Position numbers and translations under genes: made by a program. A stretch of DNA of 64,000 nt, taken from NCBI RefSeq assembly GCF_000737335.2, contig NZ_JMCC02000003.1, forward strand, positions 1 to 64,000. Direction: 5' to 3'. Shown here one piece after another: positions 16,289 to 24,065 of the stretch; within the stretch, counting starts at the first letter, position 1; each line of letters begins with the position of its first letter. Source of the stretch: Enhygromyxa salina. GTDB lineage: Bacteria > Myxococcota_A > Polyangia > Nannocystales > Nannocystaceae. The notes beneath the pieces were generated by a model. That model made no database searches and was not told where the DNA came from. It saw nothing but the letters and a program-made list of their open reading frames with translations.

Positions 16289-18117
16289 GCGAGCTGTCCC
16301 CACCCACGCTGCGCGTGCGCGTGCTCCAAGCGCTGAAATCCCCACGCCTGCTCGCGGCGCTGCTCGGCGTGCTGACGGTGCTGGTGCTGCTGCGCGGTGA
16401 AGCGCAGATCGGCTACGTACGCGACGAGGGCGTGTACCTCGAGTCATCGCGGCACTACGCGGCTTGGGTCGCCCGCTGGCTCGAACAGGGCAGCGAGGCC
16501 AACACCCCCGAGATCCGTGATCGCTACTTTGGCATCAACCACGAGCACCCCGCGCTGATGAAGCTCGCGGCGGGCATGTCCGCGCGGACCTTCGCCGAGC
16601 CCCCCGCGCCCGAGGTCGTGGCCGAGATCAACGCGATCAGCAACCCACGCAAGCGCGCCTGGCGAAGCGAGCTCGCGGTGGTCGAGGGCGGCAGGTGGCA
16701 CTGGATGCGAGAGGGCGCGGCGATGCGCTTACCCGCGATCCTCCTCGCTGGACTGGCGGTCACGCTGCTGTGCGCAACCGGCCACCGACTTGGCGGCGGC
16801 TACCTTGGCGGCCTGCTCGCGGCTGGCTACTTCATCTTGCTCCCGCGCGTGGCCTTTCACGCCAGCTTGCACGCCTTCGATGTCCCGATCGCCACAATGA
16901 CCCTGCTGCTCGCGCTGGTCTGGCTGCGGGCGCTCAGCGACTGGCGGTGGGGTCTGGCGATCGGGCCGCTGCTGGGGGTGGCGATCGCCGTCAAGCACAA
17001 CGCGCTGTTCATGGGCCCGCTCCTGGCCCTGCACCTGTGGGTGTGCTTGGCGCTGCGCTGGCGGCAAGAGGGCCAACGCCCGCGGCTCACCCAGATTGTG
17101 CCGCTGCCGCTGATCAGCATGGCCGTGCTTGGCCCGCTGGTCGCCCTGTTGTTGTGGCCGTGGATGTGGGACGACACCTTCGCGCGATTGGGCGAATACT
17201 TCGCGTTCCACAGCGAGCACAGCTACTACAACATGGAGTTTCTCGGGCACAACTACAACCGCCCGCCGCTGCCGATCACCTACCCGTTCGTGATGACCTG
17301 GGCGACGGTCCCGAGCGCGCTCTTGTTGTTGTCGTGTGTCGGCTTCTTGCTGACGATGCGGACCATTCGTACGCCCCGCGCGCTGCGTCACCTGGGTCGG
17401 TTTGGCGACAACCGCGGGCGCAGGCGACGACGGCCACGCAGCGACGACCCGCAGCCCCGCTGGGTCGCGCCGCTGCCAAGCTTCGAGGGCCGCGAAGAGC
17501 CGCTCTTGTACGTTGGCCTGGCCGCGTTTCCGCTGCTGCTGATCGCCCTACCTTGGATCCCGATCTTCGGCGGCACCAAGCACTGGCTGACCGCCTACCC
17601 GTTCATGGCCTTGCTCGCCGCGATGGCCTGGGGCCGGCTGTGGTGGCGGGCCCGCACGCTCTTGCGTGATTGGCCCAAGCTGCTGCGCCGGGCGCCGCCG
17701 GTGGTGCTGATCGCCGTGCTGGCCCCCGGCGCGTGGGCGACAATTCACGGGCACCCGTTCAACCTCTCGCAGTACGCACCCCTCGCTGGCGGTGCCCGAG
17801 GCGCGGCCGCGACCGGGCTCAACCGTGGCTATTGGGGCCACGCGGTCGTGCCCCTGCTCGAGCAAGGCGTGCTGCCAGCCGAGCGCGTGTATTTGCACGA
17901 CGTCCACCAACTCGCAGTTGAACAGTACCGCCGAGAAGGTCGCTGGCCTGGCTGGCAACCCAACGGCCTTGGCCGCGCCGACGCGGCGTTGCTGTTCCCC
18001 GAAAAGCACATGCTCAGCGACGAGATCGAGATCTGGGATCGGTTTGGGACCGTGCAGCCCGCGATGGTCCTGACCCTCGACGATGTGCCCGTGACCATTG
18101 TCTATCAGCGCCCGTAG
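16285..18117 (+). CDS. GT39/ArnT-like membrane glycosyltransferase
   Basis: A 610-residue polytopic membrane protein with about 10-12 helices, typical of dolichyl/undecaprenyl-phosphate-sugar dependent glycosyltransferases of the GT-C superfamily. The expected catalytic Asp lies in the first periplasmic loop (YVRDEGVYLESSRHYAAW). HEHPALMK and FDVPIATMTLLLALVWLRAL fit the family (a second acidic residue with His, and the DxPxxxxxxL helix). Donor and acceptor cannot be deduced. The GTG start overlaps the stop of the preceding gene. It ends one base before the convergent lipoprotein gene begins, so the two transcripts converge with almost no spacer. Confidence 0.8.
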   Translation: MSELSPPTLRVRVLQALKSPRLLAALLGVLTVLVLLRGEAQIGYVRDEGVYLESSRHYAAWVARWLEQGSEANTPEIRDRYFGINHEHPALMKLAAGMSARTFAEPPAPEVVAEINAISNPRKRAWRSELAVVEGGRWHWMREGAAMRLPAILLAGLAVTLLCATGHRLGGGYLGGLLAAGYFILLPRVAFHASLHAFDVPIATMTLLLALVWLRALSDWRWGLAIGPLLGVAIAVKHNALFMGPLLALHLWVCLALRWRQEGQRPRLTQIVPLPLISMAVLGPLVALLLWPWMWDDTFARLGEYFAFHSEHSYYNMEFLGHNYNRPPLPITYPFVMTWATVPSALLLLSCVGFLLTMRTIRTPRALRHLGRFGDNRGRRRRRPRSDDPQPRWVAPLPSFEGREEPLLYVGLAAFPLLLIALPWIPIFGGTKHWLTAYPFMALLAAMAWGRLWWRARTLLRDWPKLLRRAPPVVLIAVLAPGAWATIHGHPFNLSQYAPLAGGARGAAATGLNRGYWGHAVVPLLEQGVLPAERVYLHDVHQLAVEQYRREGRWPGWQPNGLGRADAALLFPEKHMLSDEIEIWDRFGTVQPAMVLTLDDVPVTIVYQRP

Positions 18118-18118
18118 C

Positions 18119-19339
18119 CTACAGGCAGCCAACACAAACCTCGAGGTGACCGCGCTCTCCAACCGGCATCTCGGGGTTTTCGTAGTCTTCTGGCCCGTTG
18201 ACATAGGCCACGTCGTCGCAGCTCTCGCTGATGAGCGCGATGCGAATCCCGGCGCCTGGGATCGCGGGATCACCCGGATAGTTGACCTCGCCCCGCTGCT
18301 TTCCGTTGACATCGGCAAACTCCGGGTCGAGCTGACAATCAGCGAACGCCGCGCAATCGATGGTCGCGTTACAACCCGACTCCCCAGGCCCGAGGATCGC
18401 CCGATTCTCGAGGATCACCGTGTACCAATGGTCGGCATCGCCAACATCGACGGTCACGTTTGACGCCTGCCCTGCGCTGTTTGCCACGCTCACGGTGGTC
18501 GGCTCGAAGCAGCCGCAGCCTGGCGCGTAGCCCGACATCACGCAAGCGTCATTGTCTGGACACCCCGCATAATGGTTTGTGTTGGGGTCGAGACGGATCG
18601 CTACATTTCCCGAGTCCAGGTCCACGTCTACCGAGCCCGCCAGCCCATCCACGGTGACGTCGCTGCGATCCGGGTAGTCCTCAATGCCCTCATGCAGATT
18701 GTCCGAGGTCACCAGCAGCAGCGCGCCATCCCAGCCGGCGGGGATCGTGACGCGAAAGTTGGCCCCGTCGCGCAGTGGCTGAATTAGACCGTCGTAGAAC
18801 ACCCTCACATAACACGCAGTGGTCCCCGGTGCCCAGCACGCGTCGTTCTGGCTGAGCGTGTCGGGCGGCGCCGGGGCGGGGAGATCGTAGAGCCACGGCA
18901 GCATGCGGTCGAACGCGTTCTGGGCCCAGCTCATCTTGCTGAGTGAGAAGCGCTGCATCTCGATCGTGATCTCCGTCGCGCCCTCGACGTAGTTGACCTC
19001 GATGTCGCCGCGGTTGGCGAAGTTGTCACTCGACACGCGATCACCGATCGACAACAGCTCGAGGCCCTCGGCCGGACCCGCGCCGACGATCTCCCAGTCA
19101 TCGACCCACGGCCTGCGCCCCTCCGCGTCCGTGGGACTGCCCCCGGTGTCCGTCTCGGTGTCGGAGCTCGTCTCGGTGTCGGAGCTCGTCTCGGTTGGGC
19201 CGTCGCCATCATCGGCCTCACCCGGTTGGCACCCGCACAGCCCCACCGCCACACAGCCAAGCAGCCCGAGTATCGACCCGAGTATCGACCCAAGTTTCGA
19301 CCCAAGTTTCGACCCAAGTTTAGAATTGGTTCGTTGCAT
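18119..19339 (-). CDS. Hypothetical lipoprotein with repeat-expanded signal peptide
   Basis: A predicted lipoprotein of about 406 residues. The start ATG at 19339 is favoured by a purine-rich Shine-Dalgarno (AAGGAAG) seven bases upstream. The signal peptide contains five tandem tetrapeptides (KLGS three times, then ILGS and ILG), followed by GCVAVGLCGC with the lipid-accepting Cys. A Ser/Asp/Thr/Glu linker (SSDTETSSDTETDTGG) comes next, then a mature domain with about ten cysteines, including an internal CGC and a terminal CVGCL. No known domain was recognised. It might bind a ligand at the cell surface, but nothing specific is visible. Confidence 0.6.
   Translation of the reverse strand: MQRTNSKLGSKLGSKLGSILGSILGLLGCVAVGLCGCQPGEADDGDGPTETSSDTETSSDTETDTGGSPTDAEGRRPWVDDWEIVGAGPAEGLELLSIGDRVSSDNFANRGDIEVNYVEGATEITIEMQRFSLSKMSWAQNAFDRMLPWLYDLPAPAPPDTLSQNDACWAPGTTACYVRVFYDGLIQPLRDGANFRVTIPAGWDGALLLVTSDNLHEGIEDYPDRSDVTVDGLAGSVDVDLDSGNVAIRLDPNTNHYAGCPDNDACVMSGYAPGCGCFEPTTVSVANSAGQASNVTVDVGDADHWYTVILENRAILGPGESGCNATIDCAAFADCQLDPEFADVNGKQRGEVNYPGDPAIPGAGIRIALISESCDDVAYVNGPEDYENPEMPVGERGHLEVCVGCL
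19268..19321. repeat. 12-bp tandem repeat inside a signal-peptide coding region
   Basis: Two units of CGAGTATCGACC and about two and a half of CAAGTTTCGACC on the plus strand, each adding four residues to the hydrophobic leader of the minus-strand lipoprotein. Repeat number changes would alter the leader in frame by four residues at a time. Confidence 0.85.
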
Positions 19340-19460
19340 GTTGATCTTCCTTCGCCAAGACACGTCCAGACTTCTACGCTCTTACACGCGTCAAGGCCCA
19401 ACCAGCGCGCAAAAAGAAGCCTTGCCTCGCGACCGGACCGCGCGCGACACTGCGCGCTCC

Positions 19461-20156
19461 ATGGACAAGACCTACCCCTCCGCCAGCGCCGCCATCGAGG
19501 GCATGCGCGACGGTATCACCCTGATGTCCGGTGGCTTTGGGTTGTGCGGCAACCCAGAGAACCTGATCAAAGCCGTGCACGCCGCCGGCCACAAAGATCT
19601 CGACATCATCTCCAACAACTGTGGCATCGACGGCGTCGGCTTGGGCGTGCTGCTAGACGCTGGCCAGGTGCGCAGCATGACCGGCTCGTACGTGGGCGAG
19701 AACAAGACCTTCGAGCGGCTGTTCTTGTCCGGCCAGCTGAAGGTCACGCTGGTCCCCCAGGGCACCCTGGCGGAGCGGATCCGGGCCGGCGGCGCGGGGA
19801 TCGGTGGGTTCTACACGCCAACCGGCTACGGCACCCCCGTCGCCGAGGGCAAAGAAGTCCGCGAGATCGACGGCCGCTGGTACGTGTTCGAGGCCCCGCT
19901 CAAGGCCGACTTCGCGCTGGTCAAGGCCTGGAAGGGCGACCGCCACGGCAACCTGATCTACCGGCACACCGCCAACAACTTCAACCAGGCCATGGCCACC
20001 GCGGCGACAATCACCGTCGCCGAGGTTGAAGAGCTCGTCGAGCCCGGCGAGCTCGATCCCAACACCGTCCACACGCCTGGGATCTTCGTCAATCGGATCA
20101 TCGTTGGCCCGTCCTACGACAAGCAGATCGAATTTCGCACCACGAGGGAGGCCTGA
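19461..20156 (+). CDS. scoA: 3-oxoacid CoA-transferase subunit A
   Basis: Alpha subunit (231 residues) of succinyl-CoA:3-ketoacid CoA-transferase. The enzyme moves CoA from succinyl-CoA to acetoacetate in ketone-body and short-chain acid use. The family signature near the N-terminus (TLMSGGFGLCGNPENLI) is intact, as are GSYVGENKTFERLFLSGQL and GGFYTPTGYGT. The ATG at 19461 followed by DKTYPSA is the natural start. Longer reading upstream is a shadow of the opposite-strand lipoprotein. Subunit B follows after two bases, with a ribosome-binding site (GGGAGG) inside the end of this gene. Confidence 0.95.
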   Translation: MDKTYPSASAAIEGMRDGITLMSGGFGLCGNPENLIKAVHAAGHKDLDIISNNCGIDGVGLGVLLDAGQVRSMTGSYVGENKTFERLFLSGQLKVTLVPQGTLAERIRAGGAGIGGFYTPTGYGTPVAEGKEVREIDGRWYVFEAPLKADFALVKAWKGDRHGNLIYRHTANNFNQAMATAATITVAEVEELVEPGELDPNTVHTPGIFVNRIIVGPSYDKQIEFRTTREA

Positions 20157-20158
20157 CC

Positions 20159-20818
20159 ATGGCGATGACTCGCGAACAAATCGTCATGCGCGTGGCCAAA
20201 GAGCTGCGCGACGGCTACTACGTCAACCTTGGCATCGGCATGCCCACGCTGGTCGCCAACCATGTCCCCAAGGGCATGCAGGTGGTGCTGCACAGTGAGA
20301 ACGGCCTGCTCGGCATCGGCCCGTTTCCAACCGAGGCAGAGGTCGACGCCGATCTCATCAACGCCGGCAAGCAAACCGTCACCGCGATCGCGGGCGCCAG
20401 CTTCTTTGGCAGCCACGACAGCTTCGCAATGATCCGCGGCGGCCACCTGGATCTGTGCGTGCTCGGGGCCATGGAGGTCAGCGAGCACGGCGACCTCGCC
20501 AACTGGATGATCCCCGGCAAGAAGGTCAAGGGCATGGGCGGCGCAATGGATCTCGTCGCCGGCGCCAAGCGGGTGATCGTGACCATGGATCACGTCAACA
20601 AGTCCGGCGATCACAAGCTGCTCAAGCAGTGCAAGCTGCCGCTCACGGGTAAGCGCGTGGTTCACGAGCTGGTCACGGATCTCGGCTACTTCAAGCTTGG
20701 GCCACAGGGGTGCACGCTCGTGGAGATTGCGCCGGGCGTCACCGTGGAAGAGATCCGCGAGAAGTCCGAGTGCGAGATCAAGCTGCCCCCGGGCAAGCTG
20801 CCCGTCATTCGGGTCTGA
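20159..20818 (+). CDS. scoB: 3-oxoacid CoA-transferase subunit B
   Basis: Beta subunit (219 residues) carrying the catalytic glutamate that forms the enzyme-CoA thioester, E47 in VLHSENGLLGIGP. The ISNCNxG-type glycine-rich segment is represented by YYVNLGIGMPTLVANHVP. The GGAMDLVAGAKRVIV and SGDHKLLKQC segments match the family. It pairs with subunit A immediately upstream to make the heterotetramer. The gene ends seven bases before the convergent FecR-domain gene. No transporter or acetoacetyl-CoA thiolase gene is adjacent. Confidence 0.95.
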   Translation: MAMTREQIVMRVAKELRDGYYVNLGIGMPTLVANHVPKGMQVVLHSENGLLGIGPFPTEAEVDADLINAGKQTVTAIAGASFFGSHDSFAMIRGGHLDLCVLGAMEVSEHGDLANWMIPGKKVKGMGGAMDLVAGAKRVIVTMDHVNKSGDHKLLKQCKLPLTGKRVVHELVTDLGYFKLGPQGCTLVEIAPGVTVEEIREKSECEIKLPPGKLPVIRV

Positions 20819-20825
20819 GCGGGGC

Positions 20826-22655
20826 TCACGGCCCGTAGAGCGAGTTCGGAAATTTCTCTGCGAAGTCGGTCCAGCAGCTGTCCGCCGCGTCATCTTCGAG
20901 CGCCTGACAGCCCAGCGCGGCGAACGGCTCGGCGAACATCCCGTCGGTAAACCGCTCGGCGTACGCCTGCCGCAGCGCCTCGCGCTGATCAGGCGCGACC
21001 ATGGTGCGCAGCTGCTCGAACGCGCGCTCGGTCACCCAGTCGTCGCGGCCAAGATCCACGAGCCGACGAAACAACGCCTCGGCCTCGTCGGGCTTGGTGC
21101 CGCGCAGCGCGAGCGCGCGACCAAACATCTCGTCATGGGCGAGCGGATCCACGTAGCCCGTGGGCTCCGCTGCGTCGGCGCCCGCGACCGGGTCGACCGG
21201 CGCGCCAAGCATCTCGGGTGGCGGCAGCGCCTGCTCGCTGGTCGCCATCATCGCGGCCAATGTGTGCACTGCAGAGCTGACCTCGACCCCCTCTGGGCCA
21301 AGCAAGCCGCCGCTGACCCGGACCTTGCCCTGAAACACCTCGACCTCGGGCACCGCGTCCGTGAAGCTCACGCGAAACCGTGCCGCCGTCGCAACGATGT
21401 TGTAGCGACCCGCGTGAACCACCCAGGTCGCGCCGTCGTAGCGCTTGACGTGAAGGCTGACCGAGCCGGCCGACAGCGCGATCTCTGCCCCCTTGCTGTC
21501 GCTGCGCACCAGCTTGGCGACGGCGTCTTTTGAGGGCTCGACGCGGCTGCCGTGCTCGAGCTCGGCGAAGCTGCCTGGCTCGAGCAGCGGCGGCCCTTCG
21601 TCAGCGGGCTGCGCTGCGCCAACCTCGACGAGCTCGTGGGTCTTCTCGTCGAGCGCGGCGAGCCGCTCGCTCATTCGCAGCTGCGAGACCGCGAGCACGA
21701 CCACCGCCACGCAAGCGATCGCCGCGATCCCCCACGCGAGACCCTGGCGGCCCCGACCCGGCGCCAGGCCAGACGCGTCCAGCTCGGGCTGCGCCAAGCC
21801 AGGTTCGGGCGACGTCGGGTCTGGTTCGTGGATCCCCGACTCCAACTCGGCCGATCGCCCAAGCGTCTCGGGCCGGATCGCCTCGAGCCGAAAGTGCGAG
21901 CCTGAAAATTGCCCCGCGTGAAACGAGTCGCCCGAGAGATCCAGGTGGCCCGCCCCCTCGCGCAGGTGCGACTCGAAGCGCCGCCTGATCCGGGCCTCCG
22001 TTGCCGCGTCTGGCCCACCAAACACCTGCATGTAGTCGTGCAGCGGCGACCCGCCGTCGCCAGCCAACCCCGCCGCCATCGCCTTGGCGACCGGCGCGTG
22101 GGCCCCAAACTCGCCAAGCTTGGTCTCGACCACCGTCAGCGTGCGGGTGACTTGGGCCAGCTCGAGATGCAGAAGCTCGGCGACCCGGGCCTGGGTGTGA
22201 CCCAGCCCCGCGACGAGCACATACACGAAGCGATGCCGCCCTGGCAGATAGGTGAGCAGCTCCTTGACCAACATGGCCGCGACTTGCTTGGGGTTGCTCC
22301 GGTCGCTGGCCTGCTCGTGCAAGTGCGCGAGCTCGTCGAGCTTGCGAGAGTGCCGCTTGCGCTTGGGCGCCCGGCCCTTGGACTTGCTCACCGCGACCTG
22401 ATCCAGCCACGCAGGCAGGCCTTGCAGCCAGGCCGTGAGCACCTCCGAGGCCGCCTCGGCGGCGTTGCCACTGGCCAGCTCGGTCAGCTTCTTGTGGAGC
22501 TTGACCAGGGCATCTAGCGCGACCTCTTCCGCGTCGCTGGGGCTGGCGAGCAGCGCGTTGGTGGTGCGAAAGACCGACTGCACCAGCTCCGCGCCAGCGA
22601 GATCGATGACGCTCTCGGGCGAGTGCGACCGTTCAGTTTGCCCAGACCGTTCCAT
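20826..22655 (-). CDS. Sigma-like/FecR-domain membrane fusion protein
   Basis: A 609-residue protein with three parts. Residues about 15-190 are helical and resemble sigma-70-type regions 2 and 4 (ALLASPSDAEEVALDALVKL, then GHTQARVAELLHLELAQVTR as a helix-turn-helix). A membrane helix follows (about 305-325, LAWGIAAIACVAVVVLAVS). The periplasmic part has a FecR fold (about 350-475: SVSLHVKRYDGATWVVHAGR, FRVSFTDAVPEVEVFQGKVRV). The C-terminal region looks TPR-like (DEAEALFRRLVDLGRDDWVT). FecR proteins normally sense an outer-membrane signal and control a separate sigma factor, but here the sigma-like part and the sensor are on one chain. It is transcribed divergently from the GbsR-type regulator. 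Confidence 0.7.
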   Translation of the reverse strand: MERSGQTERSHSPESVIDLAGAELVQSVFRTTNALLASPSDAEEVALDALVKLHKKLTELASGNAAEAASEVLTAWLQGLPAWLDQVAVSKSKGRAPKRKRHSRKLDELAHLHEQASDRSNPKQVAAMLVKELLTYLPGRHRFVYVLVAGLGHTQARVAELLHLELAQVTRTLTVVETKLGEFGAHAPVAKAMAAGLAGDGGSPLHDYMQVFGGPDAATEARIRRRFESHLREGAGHLDLSGDSFHAGQFSGSHFRLEAIRPETLGRSAELESGIHEPDPTSPEPGLAQPELDASGLAPGRGRQGLAWGIAAIACVAVVVLAVSQLRMSERLAALDEKTHELVEVGAAQPADEGPPLLEPGSFAELEHGSRVEPSKDAVAKLVRSDSKGAEIALSAGSVSLHVKRYDGATWVVHAGRYNIVATAARFRVSFTDAVPEVEVFQGKVRVSGGLLGPEGVEVSSAVHTLAAMMATSEQALPPPEMLGAPVDPVAGADAAEPTGYVDPLAHDEMFGRALALRGTKPDEAEALFRRLVDLGRDDWVTERAFEQLRTMVAPDQREALRQAYAERFTDGMFAEPFAALGCQALEDDAADSCWTDFAEKFPNSLYGP

Positions 22656-22747
22656 TGCCTAGCGCGAGTCTCGCGTGGTTTGCTGCGCGCGTGCGGACTT
22701 TTCGAGCTGCGGCCCAACGCCCCCTGCTCCCCCCTTGTGTTCAGCGG

Positions 22748-22765
22748 TTTCGGAAAGTATCGAAA
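22748..22765. promoter_or_regulatory. Candidate operator upstream of the GbsR/MarR regulator
   Basis: Inverted repeat TTTCG-N8-CGAAA just before the regulator's start codon. The spacer includes GAAAGTAT, which also occurs in the second candidate site at 23340-23359. Autoregulation is an inference. Confidence 0.45.
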
Positions 22766-22768
22766 GTC

Positions 22769-23296
22769 ATGAGCGACGACGCGAGCGGCGATCCCCTCGA
22801 GGACGCCCGGCAGACCTTCGTTCGCAGCTGGGGCGCGCTGGGGACCAGCTGGGGGGTCAGCCGCACAATGGCAATGATCCACGCATTGCTGCTGGTCAGC
22901 GACGTCCCGCTGTCAACCGACGAGGTCATGGCCGAGCTCGGCGCCAGCCGGGGCAACGCCAACACCAACCTGCGCGAGCTCGTTGGCTGGGGGCTGGTCC
23001 GGCGGGTGATCGTCGAGGGCGAGCGCCGCGAGTACTTCGAGGCTGAAAAAGACGTATGGACGATCTTCTGTACGATCGCCCGCGAACGAAAGCGCCGCGA
23101 GATCGAGCCGGCCCTGGCCCTGCTCGAGTCCTGCCTCGCCGGCACCAAGGGTCTGCGCAGCGCCAAGGCCAAGGCCTTCCACAAGCAGCTGACCGAGCTC
23201 GCGCAGTTCGTCCAGACTGCCAATTCTGTGCTCGAGCGGATCTCGGCGTCCGAGCAGAGCAAGGTGATCCCGGCGATCCTGAAGTGGCTCAAGTAG
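22769..23296 (+). CDS. GbsR/MarR family transcriptional regulator
   Basis: A 175-residue winged-helix repressor of the GbsR type (TrmB/MarR-like). Signature features are WGVSRTMAMIHALLLVSD, the recognition region TDEVMAELGASRGNANTNLRE with its typical RGN-N-NLR, and the wing VRRVIVEGERREYFEAEKDVW. In Bacillus the family responds to choline or glycine betaine. In other phyla it often controls membrane or DUF genes next to it. The ATG at 22769 fits the family, and the longer upstream reading does not. Candidate operators lie directly before this gene and before the next one, so regulator and membrane protein are probably a small autoregulated unit. Confidence 0.85.
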   Translation: MSDDASGDPLEDARQTFVRSWGALGTSWGVSRTMAMIHALLLVSDVPLSTDEVMAELGASRGNANTNLRELVGWGLVRRVIVEGERREYFEAEKDVWTIFCTIARERKRREIEPALALLESCLAGTKGLRSAKAKAFHKQLTELAQFVQTANSVLERISASEQSKVIPAILKWLK

Positions 23297-23339
23297 GCTG
23301 GACGAGTCGGCTGACGGGTCCATGTCGTTTCATCTTGAA

Positions 23340-23359
23340 CTTTCAGAACTTTCTGAAAG
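23340..23359. promoter_or_regulatory. Perfect inverted repeat, candidate operator for the downstream membrane protein
   Basis: CTTTCAG-N6-CTGAAAG, perfect 7-bp arms in an AT-rich gap between the GbsR/MarR regulator and the membrane protein gene. It shares GAAAGTAT with the site at 22748-22765. Confidence 0.5.
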
Positions 23360-23411
23360 TATATGAACAACGACGCCACCCCCGGCGTCTGCTCGGCCGC
23401 GAGAAACCAGC

Positions 23412-24065
23412 ATGGAACCCGTCATCGTCGTCGCCCTGTTTGTCTTCGGTGGACTGTTTACCTACACGGCCTGCGAGCGCCGACATCGAGCGCGGTGGGT
23501 CCGCTTCGAGCGACGCGAGATCGCGTCACACGTTGGCCCCTTTCGCCAATCGGCCGGCTCAGTGCCCACCCGCGACGTGGTAGTCCAAAACCGCGCGCCC
23601 AAGCTGATCCGCCGGACTGCCCTGTGGTCGATCTACATGGGCCAAATGGCGGTGCCCGGCGGGCTGCTTGGGTTGGTGGGGCTGTTCGTGGCGGGCATCG
23701 GGTTGGTCTCGATCCCCGGCCTGATCCTCGCGGTTCGGATCTGGCGAGTCGGCTACGCGCTGCTGCGAAGGGACCCGGGCGCCGCGGCCAAGGCACGGCA
23801 GCTGTGCACCTACGCCCTGGTTCTGAACGCCGTCGGCGTCACGCTCGCGATGATCCTGCCGCTCGCAGGCGGCACGGATTTGCTCCCGGTCGCGGCCACG
23901 TTGGTCATCTACGGAGGCGTCTCGTACGCACACGCGATCGCCCTGCGTCGCTGCGCTGAGCTGCTGGAGACCGACAGCAAGCTCCGAACGCGCTACGAAT
24001 CGGGCGCGTATACGACCCAGGCCCAGCAATTTTCAGCGCGGGCGGGTCACGAAATCCAAGCTTGA
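23412..24065 (+). CDS. Hypothetical four-helix membrane protein
   Basis: A 217-residue integral membrane protein. Helices are visible at about 3-20 (VIVVALFVFGGLFTYTA), 75-110 (MAVPGGLLGLVGLFVAGIGL), 130-150 and 158-175. The cytoplasmic loops are Arg-rich, with no enzymatic motif. It lies 115 bp downstream of the GbsR/MarR regulator, behind a perfect inverted repeat, and its stop codon overlaps the TTG start of the endopeptidase gene by 4 bp. It may act in an envelope-stress or cell-wall function controlled by that regulator. The gene start is ATG followed by EPVIVV. Confidence 0.6.
   Translation: MEPVIVVALFVFGGLFTYTACERRHRARWVRFERREIASHVGPFRQSAGSVPTRDVVVQNRAPKLIRRTALWSIYMGQMAVPGGLLGLVGLFVAGIGLVSIPGLILAVRIWRVGYALLRRDPGAAAKARQLCTYALVLNAVGVTLAMILPLAGGTDLLPVAATLVIYGGVSYAHAIALRRCAELLETDSKLRTRYESGAYTTQAQQFSARAGHEIQA

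Noticed and set aside
18993..20156. A long upstream extension of the CoA-transferase subunit A
   Set aside because: The first 150 residues are a shadow of the opposite-strand lipoprotein. The family starts at 19461.
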